Assembly (NCBI GenBank): GCA_002344785.1
Contig: DDUL01000043.1
Span: 1-37,479, forward strand
From: Bdellovibrionaceae bacterium UBA2339
GTDB lineage: Bacteria; Bdellovibrionota; Bdellovibrionia; Bdellovibrionales; JAMPXM01
Length of the DNA: 37,479 bases
Direction: 5' to 3'
Shown: positions 24,748 to 32,723 of the stretch, in pieces
How the letters are laid out: each line of letters begins with the position of its first letter
Numbering within the stretch: the first letter of the stretch is position 1
Program-made: the position numbers and the translations under genes
Notes under the pieces: generated by a model
The model's input: only the letters and a program-made list of their open reading frames with translations
The model's database searches: none
Told to the model about the DNA's origin: nothing

Positions 24748-25392
24748 TCAGTCTTGCATCGTCCACGCGAAATCGGCGGGATTGTAGCCTTGTTGTTGAA
24801 GGCGAGCTTCAAGCTCTGCCATGGTCGCAACATCCAAAGTCTTTGTGCGGCTCAAAATCCATCCGTAATCCCGGCCAGGCGAACCGACGATCACCCAAGA
24901 GTAAAGCCCGTCTTGATTCAGAGGCCCAAGCTCCAAGATCCAGTAATCGCCGCCGAACATCTTCACGTATCGGCCAAAAATCCGCGCAAAGCTCACCGTC
25001 AGTTTCGATGCGCCCTCATTTTCAATCCACGCTTGGCCAATAGCCCGCTTGGATTCGAGCACTTCACCCTTCTCATTGCGGAGCACACAAGTGTTCTCCA
25101 CCCGAAGCGTCGAGTCCGCATTGAGCGCGTAAGTCGCCGAAGTGTAGGTGCAGCCACGCTGAAATGAATTCGGAATCGAGCGCAGCTCAAACCAAGTCCC
25201 AAGATAACGATCAATCTCGACGCGATCCACGACGCGTGGTTCAGCTTGCGCTTGTAGGCCCGCGCAGCCGATGAGTGGCGCGAGCACCAAGGCGCCCAAC
25301 AGCATGTGAAGACGTCCAAAGCTCAGCCGACTTGGCTGGCGGCGCAGAGCGAATTGCTTCAGACGTGTCATTGCATTCTCTGTGACGTTCAT
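24748..25392 (-). CDS. blc: Blc-type bacterial lipocalin (lipoprotein)
   Basis: Outer-membrane lipocalin that binds fatty acids or lysophospholipids. ATG 25392 follows AGGAGA. The signal peptide ends in a lipobox (APLIGC) at Cys43, after an unusually long n-region. The lipocalin signature G-x-W is Gly65-Thr-Trp67 in IDRYLGTWFELRSIPNSFQ. Further family motifs are GCTYTSATYAL, AWIENEGASKLTVSF and the closing strand YSWVIVGSPGRDYGWILSR. Length after cleavage (172) is normal. It is the first gene of the six-gene reverse run, so an envelope stress or lipid-turnover theme is plausible for the group. Confidence 0.92.
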   Translation of the reverse strand: MNVTENAMTRLKQFALRRQPSRLSFGRLHMLLGALVLAPLIGCAGLQAQAEPRVVDRVEIDRYLGTWFELRSIPNSFQRGCTYTSATYALNADSTLRVENTCVLRNEKGEVLESKRAIGQAWIENEGASKLTVSFARIFGRYVKMFGGDYWILELGPLNQDGLYSWVIVGSPGRDYGWILSRTKTLDVATMAELEARLQQQGYNPADFAWTMQD

Positions 25393-25505
25393 CGTGGTCT
25401 CCTAATGTCGAGTGGGCGCGCAAGAGCGCCTAAGACTGGAGTAACACGATTGGAGATCGTTGGCGTGGACATCAAAAAAAAACGAACTGTGCGCCCAAAT
25501 GACAA

Positions 25506-25532
25506 CGGCCCAAGTTGAATCCACTTGGGCCG
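25506..25532 (-). terminator. strong hairpin after the small zinc-finger gene
   Basis: CGGCCCAAGT (25506-25515) pairs exactly with ACTTGGGCCG (25523-25532) over a 7-nt loop, about 30 bases past the stop of the 79-residue gene. The following minus-strand sequence (TTGTCATTT) is only partly T-rich, so termination is likely but not textbook. Confidence 0.6.
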
Positions 25533-25562
25533 AAGGAAAAATATTAAATTCCAGGATGAAGC

Positions 25563-25802
25563 TTAAGCAGCTTTGGCCTTTTGGCGCTGATAGCTCTCCC
25601 ACTTCTTTTGGAAGTCGATCGGCTTATGGCCTTCGCGCGTGATCAGTCCAAACTTGAACCAATCATAGTGCTCCGAGCAGAAACTCATCTTCTCGGCTTT
25701 CTTCTTACAGCCATCGGCCGTGCAATGCGTGGGTGCGCTGGCAACGGGGGCGGCCGTGGGAGCTCCGGGATTAGGTTCCTGATGTTTCAGTTTCTTCGAC
25801 AT
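25563..25802 (-). CDS. small zinc-finger-like protein
   Basis: A 79-residue cytoplasmic protein. After a Pro/Ala-rich first 25 residues comes a short knuckle, CTADGCKKKAEKMSFCSEHY, with Cys27, Cys32, Cys42 and His45 as likely zinc ligands. Then comes FKFGLITREGHKPIDFQKKW and a Lys/Ala-rich tail. The CxxxxC...CxxH arrangement recalls many small plant and bacterial zinc fingers. I recall related proteins in Bdellovibrio-like genomes but no function. ATG 25802 follows AAAGGAG with good spacing, and the codon pattern is normal. A compact dyad (GTCGGG-AAA-CCCGAC, 25876-25890) lies about 75 bases upstream and may be regulatory. Confidence 0.8.
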   Translation of the reverse strand: MSKKLKHQEPNPGAPTAAPVASAPTHCTADGCKKKAEKMSFCSEHYDWFKFGLITREGHKPIDFQKKWESYQRQKAKAA

Positions 25803-25875
25803 GGATGAAACTCCTTTAATTGTGACTTGCGGGCCCTTCGCGTTTGCCGTCGTTCTCTAGGCCGCACAATCACTT

Positions 25876-25890
25876 GTCGGGAAACCCGAC
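25876..25890 (-). promoter_or_regulatory. compact dyad upstream of the small zinc-finger gene
   Basis: GTCGGG-AAA-CCCGAC is an exact inverted repeat about 75 bases upstream of ATG 25802. It may be an operator or a leader hairpin. Confidence 0.4.
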
Positions 25891-25982
25891 CAGAGTCTTA
25901 AGCGAAAAGTCGGGGCACTTCGGTCACACCTGTGGAATCAGGCGCTTAACGCGCAGCACAATTAAATTTTGACCCCCTCTAG

Positions 25983-26166
25983 CTGCCTCACTTGAGTGTG
26001 CAAACCAGCACCAAAGCCTGGCGTAAGGCTTGGAAAGCTCAGAGCGATTTCACGAAGTCGTTGAGGAATATCGGCGACGCGTGGCCTCGGCCGAGGCCAA
26101 CGGCCCTCGATCTCATAGGTCTGTACGGTGTGATCCGATGTGTTTTTGCACACTCAAGTGTGGCAG
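25983..26166. repeat. 184-bp inverted-repeat element, MITE-like or structured RNA
   Basis: The outer arms 25983-26004 and 26145-26166 (22 bp each) are inverted copies with one mismatch; looser similarity continues outward into the stop codon of the adjacent lipoprotein gene. Inside are a perfect 18-bp palindrome (TGGCCTCGGCCGAGGCCA, 26082-26099) near the centre and a hairpin CCAAAGCCT/AGGCTTGG (26012-26020 and 26027-26034). No open frame inside is convincing. Possible readings are a miniature inverted-repeat transposable element, a remnant of one, or a structured RNA closed by a long helix. Confidence 0.7.
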
Positions 26167-26976
26167 TTAGGGGTCGATAAAGTACTTCACATTGTTCGTC
26201 CGACAAAACTCTGTGTCGTCCGAATTCAGGATCTTCAAATTGCGAATGTAAGTCGCAATATGTTGTGCCGACATCATGGCTTCCCACTTTTTGAGATCCG
26301 GCAATCCGTAGTCATGTTCAGCGACGGCGATGCCGTTGGTGGAGCCATTCCACTTGCCCTTCGCTCCCGTCGGCGGATTGCCGTCGGCTGTGGCGTAGTA
26401 AATCAAGAAGGTGAACATTTGGCCGGCGCGGACTCGAGGGTAGGGCGTTTGCAGAATGCATCCCTGTCCCTGAAAGGTGACGCTGATCGAGTTGGTCTGG
26501 CAGAGTGTTCGTCCGTTGGGATCGCGCACTTGAACCCATCGCGTGTAAGTGCCGCCTTGCTTGCCGCCGTTGGGGAAGTCGTTGACGAAGGTCGACGTGA
26601 CCAAATCGCCGGCTTCATCCGTGACTGTGACGTCAAAGCCCGTGCCCGCTAGGCGCTTGGTTCCGAACCACACCACGCGCGAGCCGGTCGGCACTGTACC
26701 TGTCGCCGTCACCGTCGTGCGAACCGTCGAGTTCACAGGCACAGTCGTCATGTTCGTCGCGAGCGAACAACTCACCGCGCTTCCGCCGGTGCTTTGATTG
26801 CCGCCATCTGCAGGCAAACGAAATGCAGTATCGCCTGGCGAGAGTGAGGAGTTGTCAGTTTCATTCGCGGTGGGAAGAGGCGGGGGCGCGCAGTTTTGAA
26901 AGGCAAGCCCAATGACAGCCAAGGCAGCAAAGATGCTTCCTAAGCCAATCCAGCGAGCTCGTGGCCAAGCTTTCAT
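26167..26976 (-). CDS. FQNC-type lipoprotein of unknown function
   Basis: ATG 26976 lies five bases after GGGGG; the TTG at 26988 opens the frame but is less likely. The signal peptide ends in AFQNC, with lipidation predicted at Cys29, followed by a Pro/Thr/Asn/Ser linker. The mature part has Ig-like features: VNSTVRTTVTATGTVPTGSR, then GGTYTRWVQVRDPNGRTLC and other beta-strand-like segments, with paired cysteines (VSCSLATN, TLCQTN, QGCILQT, EFCRTN). Surface or periplasmic location is expected. I recall many lipoproteins with an FQNC start in Bdellovibrio-like bacteria. The stop codon touches the 184-bp inverted-repeat element. Confidence 0.75.
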   Translation of the reverse strand: MKAWPRARWIGLGSIFAALAVIGLAFQNCAPPPLPTANETDNSSLSPGDTAFRLPADGGNQSTGGSAVSCSLATNMTTVPVNSTVRTTVTATGTVPTGSRVVWFGTKRLAGTGFDVTVTDEAGDLVTSTFVNDFPNGGKQGGTYTRWVQVRDPNGRTLCQTNSISVTFQGQGCILQTPYPRVRAGQMFTFLIYYATADGNPPTGAKGKWNGSTNGIAVAEHDYGLPDLKKWEAMMSAQHIATYIRNLKILNSDDTEFCRTNNVKYFIDP

Positions 26977-27041
26977 GAGAACCCCCAACAGCTTTCAGTC
27001 TGTCTCAATCTCATGCGAATTTCATTAACTTCACAGGGATT

Positions 27042-27056
27042 GTCTCAGTCTGAGAC
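27042..27056 (-). promoter_or_regulatory. perfect 15-bp dyad upstream of the FQNC lipoprotein
   Basis: GTCTCAG-T-CTGAGAC is an exact inverted repeat about 65 bases before ATG 26976 and 41 bases after the RCC1-like stop. A further half-site GTCTCA lies at 27002-27007. The 1-nt centre makes a DNA operator more likely than an RNA hairpin. Confidence 0.5.
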
Positions 27057-27097
27057 GGATGCAGCTTTCGCTGGTGAATACGACCCGCCAAGGCGGC

Positions 27098-28957
27098 TCA
27101 GCGTGGAAGCGAGGACGAGCCGCCCCAGCAGCGAAGTCCCTCGGAGCTCAGCGAGTCGGTGGCGCAAAAAAGCTGTGAGCGGCCCAGGATCAGCTGCGAC
27201 TTCATTCCGCTCGGCGGATCATCGTCGCTCCAACCCTTCTGGCCCCAGCATTGAACGCTCAAGTCATCCAACACCGCACAGCTGCGATTGTCGCCAACCG
27301 CGACATCGAGCACGCGACCTGAATCCTCCAGACCCGCTGGAACTTCGCGTTCGTTTTCGAGATCACCCCAGCAAATCAAACCGAACTTATCAATCGCGCA
27401 AGCATGCGATGAACCCAAAGACAAGCGTCTGACGTCGATGAGTTGGTTGGGCGGCGCCACTTTTTCATACGCCGTGCCCCAGCACACGAGCGCGCCTTGA
27501 TCGATCACGCAGGCGCGACTCTCTTGGACCGTCAGATGCTGAGGGTCTACAAGGTGCGTGGGCACATTGCGAATTTCCGCACTCCATCCGTAACAACTCA
27601 AGGCCGGCATCGAACTTGGCGCGCCCTCGGCCACGCCATACACACAAAGCGCATCGGAGTATTGCGCGGCCGCAGCGGCCAAGACTTCGCGGTAGGCCGG
27701 AACATCATTTCGCCCTGTGCAAGTGATCGAGCGCGAGTTCCAAAGACATCGCGACCAACTCGAATGAAGAACGCGCACGCGATCCGCTCGGCGCAAGCTT
27801 CGCGTTTCGCCAGACGCTGTCGATCCGCAGCGTGCCGAGCCATCTCGCAAAATCGCACAAGGTGTCCAGCCTGCCGAGAACAGCTGCTCAGGAGCCGGCG
27901 AGTATTCGACCAAATTGATTTGTGTGGTGTTGGGGCGCCAGCATTCGATGCGCTCGTCATCGCGCAAGACACAAATGCTGGTACCAACAAAGACATCGCG
28001 CCAGGGCCCCGCTTGGCGATACGCAGGCAACAGATCATTCACCTGCGGACTCAGATCGCGATCTGCGCGGCATTCCAGACTCAAGTCCTTGCTGCCCGCT
28101 ACAGGTAAAAGCGCACAGAGGCGCTCATCCGTCGCTCGCCAAACGCTCGCGCTCAACCAAGCTTCAGGAAGTTGCACCGGAAGCGAAGTGCCGCTACCGC
28201 CGCTCAGTCGTGCGCATCGGGCTTGGCTGTTGTCCGCGGCGCAGACCCAATTGCGAAGCGTGACGAGCTTCTCGATTCGAGAATTGAACTCGAGATCCGC
28301 CTCCATCTGCCAAGTCTTCCCCAAATCTATGGAACATAAGACTTGGCGATCGACGGCCAAGCAGACGCGAGCTGTTGTGACACTCACGAGGTGCGCGGGA
28401 AGTGGCGTCTCAAATTGCGCAAAGGTGTTGTAGGTTCGTGCGATCAAGCAACGAACGCCGCCCGCCTTCGTCTGCACAGCGCACACGTGCCCGCCGCGCG
28501 TGCTCACGGCGAAAGGCTCGGCCTGCGTGAGTACATGACGAAGAATCTCCAGCTCGGTTTTTCCCTCGTGCAACACATATTGATTGGCGACGCTGAAAAA
28601 CTGCAGTCCCTCTTCATCCCATCCAAATTGCGAGCGATCAGTTGCATAGGCGACGCGCAATTGCCCGACGGGATCCGGTAGCACCACGCGCGTTTGGCCG
28701 CCATTGAGGCAAGACGTTTTGCCGTCCGAGGTCATGCCGCAGACTTCTTCATAGGACATGGAATCGAGCTGCAGAAATTGCCGTGATGGCGTGATGGGGG
28801 TTGAGCCTGAAGCGCTCAGCGCCAGCAAACTGACTAGAGCGCTCAACGCGAGTTTCGACCACCGACTCGAAAACCATTTGCGCGAAATCTGGCGACGCTC
28901 AAAAAAGCCACGCGCATCTCGAGTTCGCAAAGCGAGTCGTCGAATCGGCCCTCGCAT
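27098..28957 (-). CDS. secreted RCC1-like repeat protein, copy B
   Basis: 619 residues. ATG 28957 follows GGGGGAG. A long basic n-region (about 35 residues) precedes the signal core LALSALVSLLALSASGS. The rest is built of short repeats in which an exposed cysteine pair recurs, roughly C-[AV]-[IVL]-x(3-8)-C-[WYL]-G, as in HACAIDKFGLICWG and RSCAVLDDLSVQCWG. This is the style of RCC1/BLIP-II-type seven-bladed propellers in bacterial secreted proteins. The last four or five repeats are the clearest and the N-terminal ones are degenerate. Cysteines within a repeat could form disulfides, consistent with export. It is a paralog of the upstream gene. Function unknown; protein or carbohydrate binding is typical of such propellers. 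Confidence 0.8.
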   Translation of the reverse strand: MRGPIRRLALRTRDARGFFERRQISRKWFSSRWSKLALSALVSLLALSASGSTPITPSRQFLQLDSMSYEEVCGMTSDGKTSCLNGGQTRVVLPDPVGQLRVAYATDRSQFGWDEEGLQFFSVANQYVLHEGKTELEILRHVLTQAEPFAVSTRGGHVCAVQTKAGGVRCLIARTYNTFAQFETPLPAHLVSVTTARVCLAVDRQVLCSIDLGKTWQMEADLEFNSRIEKLVTLRNWVCAADNSQARCARLSGGSGTSLPVQLPEAWLSASVWRATDERLCALLPVAGSKDLSLECRADRDLSPQVNDLLPAYRQAGPWRDVFVGTSICVLRDDERIECWRPNTTQINLVEYSPAPEQLFSAGWTPCAILRDGSARCGSTASGETRSLRRADRVRVLHSSWSRCLWNSRSITCTGRNDVPAYREVLAAAAAQYSDALCVYGVAEGAPSSMPALSCYGWSAEIRNVPTHLVDPQHLTVQESRACVIDQGALVCWGTAYEKVAPPNQLIDVRRLSLGSSHACAIDKFGLICWGDLENEREVPAGLEDSGRVLDVAVGDNRSCAVLDDLSVQCWGQKGWSDDDPPSGMKSQLILGRSQLFCATDSLSSEGLRCWGGSSSLPR

Positions 28958-29013
28958 GTTCTCCCCCTCAAGAGTTGCGGTTGCTCAATCTGAATCAAAA
29001 TTTCCGATCGGTC

Positions 29014-29079
29014 GTTCAAGTCCGTTCAAGTCCGTTTGAGTCCGTCGTCATCAGTCCGTCGTCATCAGTCCGTCGTCAT
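29014..29079 (+). repeat. two adjacent short tandem repeat arrays between the RCC1-like genes
   Basis: GTTCAAGTCC occurs at 29014-29023 and 29024-29033, and GTTTGAGTCC at 29034-29043. GTCGTCATCAGTCC follows at 29044-29057 and 29058-29071, with a partial third copy to 29079. Both arrays share the GTCC end. They lie upstream of RCC1-like copy B. Confidence 0.85.
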
Positions 29080-29120
29080 TGAGCCGCCGTCTGATCAGGC
29101 CGGCAACAAGCGCCGCTGAA

Positions 29121-31022
29121 TCAGGGCGCGTTGTCGTTCTCTCCGGAATTTGTCTCAGAAGTTCCGTTGGGATCAAGTGCGCCTTCGCGATAACCCCAAC
29201 AAGTGACTCCGCCTGAATGCGCCGCGCAAGTCGTCAGCGATCCGGCAATCACAGAAGTCACGTCGATCAGGTCTGGATGATTGAGCTGCCCGTAGGAGTT
29301 CCCACCCCAGCAGCGCACTTTGCGCTCAGCCGTCACCACGCAGACGTGGTTTTCGCCGACGCTCATGCCTTGCACGGCCTCAAAGTCCGCCAACTCTTGC
29401 GGAACGGCGAGCTGTCGTGACTCCAGATCGCGACCCCAGCAAGTCATGCCGAAGCGATCCAATGCACACGCAAAGTCGCTGCCGAATTCCAGTTGTCGCA
29501 CGGCCTTCAGATTGGGCTGTGGTTCGCTGCTGATCGGCGAGCCCCAGCAGTGCACGTCATCATCCGTAACGGCGCAAGCCGTGCCGTAAGATCGCACCAC
29601 GAAGTTGACCGGCGAGCTGAGGCTAGGAATGCCCTTAGACAAGTTGTCCGAGCCAAAGCAGCTGAGTTCTTGTTGCCCAGCTCCGTTTTCCCACAGCACG
29701 CAGTATTCGCTCGACGAATGCGAAGCTTCACGCTGAGCGTGGGAGAGGCTCACGATCCGCTTCATTTTGCTGAAGTCCGTATCGAATGGAGCGCCACTGC
29801 AAAACACCGCCAAATCGTTCCACTGACAAATGCCGCGCGGATCAGATTGCGCGACCGTTTGGCCTTGCGGCAGTGGTGAACGCGAGAAGCGATCGCCTGA
29901 CCAGCAATACACGCGGCCATCCGTATTGAGCGCGCAAATGCGACCTTCAGAGCTGGCGAACCGAGCGACTTGGCCGAGGTTCTCTGGCATCTTCGCCGGC
30001 TTGCGGTTGTAGCCGAAGCAGCGAAGTTGCTGCTGACGATCCAAGACGCAAAGTCGTTCGTCTTGATACTGAAGATCTTCGATGAGCAGGCTGGGATCCT
30101 CAAGCTCAGCCGGAAGATTGGCGGTGACGCTTCGATTGCGATAGTCGAGCTTCACGCACATCGGTCGGCCCGCGGGCGACATCGCGCAAATGTCCGAATA
30201 GCTCATACCCAGACGGCTCGCACCCACCCATTCACTGGGCAGCTCAACGCTCTTCCACGAATTCGTGGAGGGATCGCGCTGCCAGCAGCTCGAAGCCTGA
30301 TCGCCGATCACGCACACGCCGTTGTAATTCATCGCGAAATCGCGCGCACCCGGGAAGGCTTGATCGGGCACTCGCTCCATCGCCTCAGCGGCGTTGCCAT
30401 CGTCATACATCGGCAAGCAAGTGATGCGTTCTCCATCCAGCGCGCAGAGTTTGCTGTCGTCGACCACAAAGCGTCGCAAATCGGCGAAGGGTCCGAAGCG
30501 CTTGATCTGCGCAGGGATCTTCACTTCGGCGCTGGTCGTGCGGTTCCAAGTGGAGCGCTCGGGAAGTGCGCAAAGGACTTCTTTGCCGTTGGCCTCGGGC
30601 CGACAAGCCACTTCATAGCGGACCGTGACTTGCGAGGCCTGCGCGACCGAAATGCCTTTGAGAAATTCTCCGAGCGGTTGCGCTTTGGATTCGCGCTCTT
30701 CCCAGCACTTCAGTTGCCCGCCATCGAGGGCGCAAGCCGTGTCGTAGCCCATGATGAAAGCTTCCGGCTTTGCCAGTGTGATGGGTGCCGAGTTCGCCGC
30801 ACTCGTGCCGATGCACACGCGTTCGCGCGGCGAAGTCGCCGTGGCCGTGCTCCAGCCGCAAACAGATCGCGAGGTGACGTGGTCCAGCTGCAAGGGTGTT
30901 GAGGTCACAAGCACGGCCGATTCTTTTTCCGGCGCGGCTGATGCGGTCAGAGCCAATGAACTGACGACCATCATCAGTGCCATCGAGAATTTGCGGGCGA
31001 TCTGGCGCAAAGAACTGAACAT
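29121..31022 (-). CDS. secreted RCC1-like repeat protein, copy A
   Basis: 633 residues. ATG 31022 follows ACGAGGAGTGAAGC. The signal peptide is clean (ARKFSMALMMVVSSLALTASA, then APEKE). The mature protein repeats the motif C-[AV]-[LIV]-x(4-8)-C-[WFL], for example NHVCVVTAERKVRCWGGNSY and DFACALDRFGMTCWGRDLES, typical of the RCC1/BLIP-II propeller family, with a Gly-Asn-Gly-rich acidic tail. It lies in tandem with copy B in the same direction, 163 bases apart, and is similar along most of its length, so one arose by duplication. The location is extracytoplasmic. It is divergent from the small membrane-protein gene at 31155. Confidence 0.8.
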   Translation of the reverse strand: MFSSLRQIARKFSMALMMVVSSLALTASAAPEKESAVLVTSTPLQLDHVTSRSVCGWSTATATSPRERVCIGTSAANSAPITLAKPEAFIMGYDTACALDGGQLKCWEERESKAQPLGEFLKGISVAQASQVTVRYEVACRPEANGKEVLCALPERSTWNRTTSAEVKIPAQIKRFGPFADLRRFVVDDSKLCALDGERITCLPMYDDGNAAEAMERVPDQAFPGARDFAMNYNGVCVIGDQASSCWQRDPSTNSWKSVELPSEWVGASRLGMSYSDICAMSPAGRPMCVKLDYRNRSVTANLPAELEDPSLLIEDLQYQDERLCVLDRQQQLRCFGYNRKPAKMPENLGQVARFASSEGRICALNTDGRVYCWSGDRFSRSPLPQGQTVAQSDPRGICQWNDLAVFCSGAPFDTDFSKMKRIVSLSHAQREASHSSSEYCVLWENGAGQQELSCFGSDNLSKGIPSLSSPVNFVVRSYGTACAVTDDDVHCWGSPISSEPQPNLKAVRQLEFGSDFACALDRFGMTCWGRDLESRQLAVPQELADFEAVQGMSVGENHVCVVTAERKVRCWGGNSYGQLNHPDLIDVTSVIAGSLTTCAAHSGGVTCWGYREGALDPNGTSETNSGENDNAP

Positions 31023-31154
31023 GCTTCACTCCTCGTAGACGGGCCACGATACATCTTTAACCCTGCTCAGGGCTGGTAAGGGCTTAATCGCCATGCCTCT
31101 TCGTGACAATGCCGGGTCAGGTCGGCTGAAATCTTTGGGTAAGGGGGGTGAGAA

Positions 31155-31637
31155 ATGCAAAGCGGAACAGGTCAGGACTCAAGCTCTGGAAAATCGTCGG
31201 GAAATCCAGCCGGAGGGCCGCCTCAACAAGGCTTTGCGCACCCCAAGATGAAGGTGGCGCTGATCATTTGGTTCGCACTGGCACTTTCTCAGGCCCAATT
31301 CTATTTCATCTCGCTCGGACAGGCCGGTGGCTCAGAGCCCCTCATGACAGCCGATATGTTTTTGTTGGTGGGGGGCGTGATGACGCTTCTGAGTCAGCTG
31401 GTTCGCCACGTGCCGGCCTTCAAAGGTGATCCGCAGAAGTGTTTCACCGGCTTCATCGTCGCCCTCGCGCTTTCAGAGGTTCCGGGCATTTTGGGATTTT
31501 TGGACTCCATGAGTGGTGGGGGAAGTGCACTTTGGTTGCAGGTCATGAGTGTCGCAGCCTTTGCGCTGAATTTTCCGACGGCTGAGCGCTTGGGGCTGTT
31601 ACAGACTTCGGGTATCACGAGCGGCGCGTCGCGTTAA
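31155..31637 (+). CDS. small four-helix membrane protein of unknown function
   Basis: 160 residues. ATG 31155 follows GGGGGGTGA. The first about 30 residues are Gly/Ser/Pro/Gln-rich and cytoplasmic. Four hydrophobic segments follow: VALIIWFALALSQAQFYFIS, MFLLVGGVMTLLSQLV, FTGFIVALALSEVPGILGFL and ALWLQVMSVAAFALNF. Helix polarity with Glu/Ser/Gln residues inside the segments recalls small ion-channel or c-ring-like proteins, but no family is recognised. It is divergent from RCC1-like copy A. Confidence 0.75.
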   Translation: MQSGTGQDSSSGKSSGNPAGGPPQQGFAHPKMKVALIIWFALALSQAQFYFISLGQAGGSEPLMTADMFLLVGGVMTLLSQLVRHVPAFKGDPQKCFTGFIVALALSEVPGILGFLDSMSGGGSALWLQVMSVAAFALNFPTAERLGLLQTSGITSGASR

Positions 31638-31785
31638 TGGTTCGTAATGACCCCATTTGCGCTGGCCTCGAGCTTGCTCACTCCAAGTCATGGATGAATC
31701 GACGACGCTTTCGACGATACATCGACTCACTCACCGCGGTGATCGGGGGACGATTCGACACCGCTACTGCCATGGGGGACACCAG

Positions 31786-32667
31786 ATGAATTCGAAGGGT
31801 ATGAAAACGAACAAGAAGTTTTGGTCGGTTCTGCGTTCGGCCACCGCACTTGTGGCTTTGGTGATTGCGGGAACCTCGCAAGCCCAAGTCATTGGCGATC
31901 TTAGCCCAGGCTTTCCGGGCCAGCCCGGCTATCCGGGGCATTTGCCTCCGGGTGGTCCCTCGTATGGCATGAGCGAGGAGATCCGCATGACCATCGGCCG
32001 TCAGTACAACGGATTCACCGGACTCCAGATCTATCAACTGATGGGGCACATGATTGCCGGTCGACAAGTGGAACAGGTGACTTTGCAGATGGAATCACCT
32101 GGTGGTCGAGGCCAAGCGGCTTTGTTGGAAGATGGACGCCCGAGCGGTGGACCGCAGTGGGTGGGCTCTTACCGCCAAGATTACACCTTCTTCACCACTC
32201 AGCCCTCGCATCGCAATCTTGAAGTGCGATTGAATGGCCCATTCTACGTTCACGAAATTCGCGTTTTGGTGAATGGCCATGTCGGTGGTCGTCCGGGTCG
32301 ACCGGGTCGTCCTGGTGGGCCGGGCTATCCGCCTCCGGGTCCTGTGATGGTGCAGGAGTACTTGGGTCAGAACTTCCGCGGCGCGACCATGCTCGATGTC
32401 GATGCGATTTTGAACTTGCATCAATATCGCGGCTACCGCGTGCACCGCGTGGTCTTGCGCGCTTCGACAGCAGCTGGTCGAGGCCAAGCTGAATTGAAGA
32501 TCAACGGCTGGACTGAAGGTCACCCGCAATCTGTGAGCAGCTACACTTCCGAATACACCTTCTATCCGTCGCGACTTATGCGCGTGGGCCAAGAGATTCA
32601 GGACATCGATTTGAATTTGCGCGGCAATTTCTATGTCGAGTCCGTGCTGGTTGAGTTGGGGCGCTAA
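31786..32667 (+). CDS. secreted two-repeat protein with collagen-like linker
   Basis: 293 residues; unrecognised family. ATG 31786 follows GGGGGA; the frame is open to TTG 31657 but the extension is not protein-like. A signal peptide ends at SQA (before QVIGD). A Gly/Pro-rich segment precedes repeat 1 (about residues 60-165). A collagen-like linker (GRPGRPGRPGGPGYPPPGP) leads to repeat 2 (about 187-293). The two repeats align along their length: both have GRGQA, then SY-x-x-x-YTF, then FYVxx(I/V)xVxV(N/E). This is an internal duplication of a beta-sandwich-like domain, perhaps for binding a surface ligand. Confidence 0.8.
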   Translation: MNSKGMKTNKKFWSVLRSATALVALVIAGTSQAQVIGDLSPGFPGQPGYPGHLPPGGPSYGMSEEIRMTIGRQYNGFTGLQIYQLMGHMIAGRQVEQVTLQMESPGGRGQAALLEDGRPSGGPQWVGSYRQDYTFFTTQPSHRNLEVRLNGPFYVHEIRVLVNGHVGGRPGRPGRPGGPGYPPPGPVMVQEYLGQNFRGATMLDVDAILNLHQYRGYRVHRVVLRASTAAGRGQAELKINGWTEGHPQSVSSYTSEYTFYPSRLMRVGQEIQDIDLNLRGNFYVESVLVELGR

Positions 32668-32723
32668 GCAGCGCTGAAGTTGATCGATTCACATGACAGT
32701 CGCGACGCCATCGCCTAGAGATT

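Noticed and set aside
25983..26166. 6S RNA, SRP RNA or RNase P RNA in the inverted-repeat element
   Set aside because: Size is similar to 6S RNA, but none of the conserved sequence blocks of these RNAs is present.
25943..26175. Integron attC site around the inverted-repeat element
   Set aside because: A GCTTAAC-like inverse core is present but the opposite core (GTTAGGG) does not match GTTRRRY, and the spacing is too long; no integrase gene is seen.
29970..30902. 310-residue open frame antisense to RCC1-like copy A
   Set aside because: Arg/Ala-rich shadow of a well-supported gene with signal peptide and repeats.
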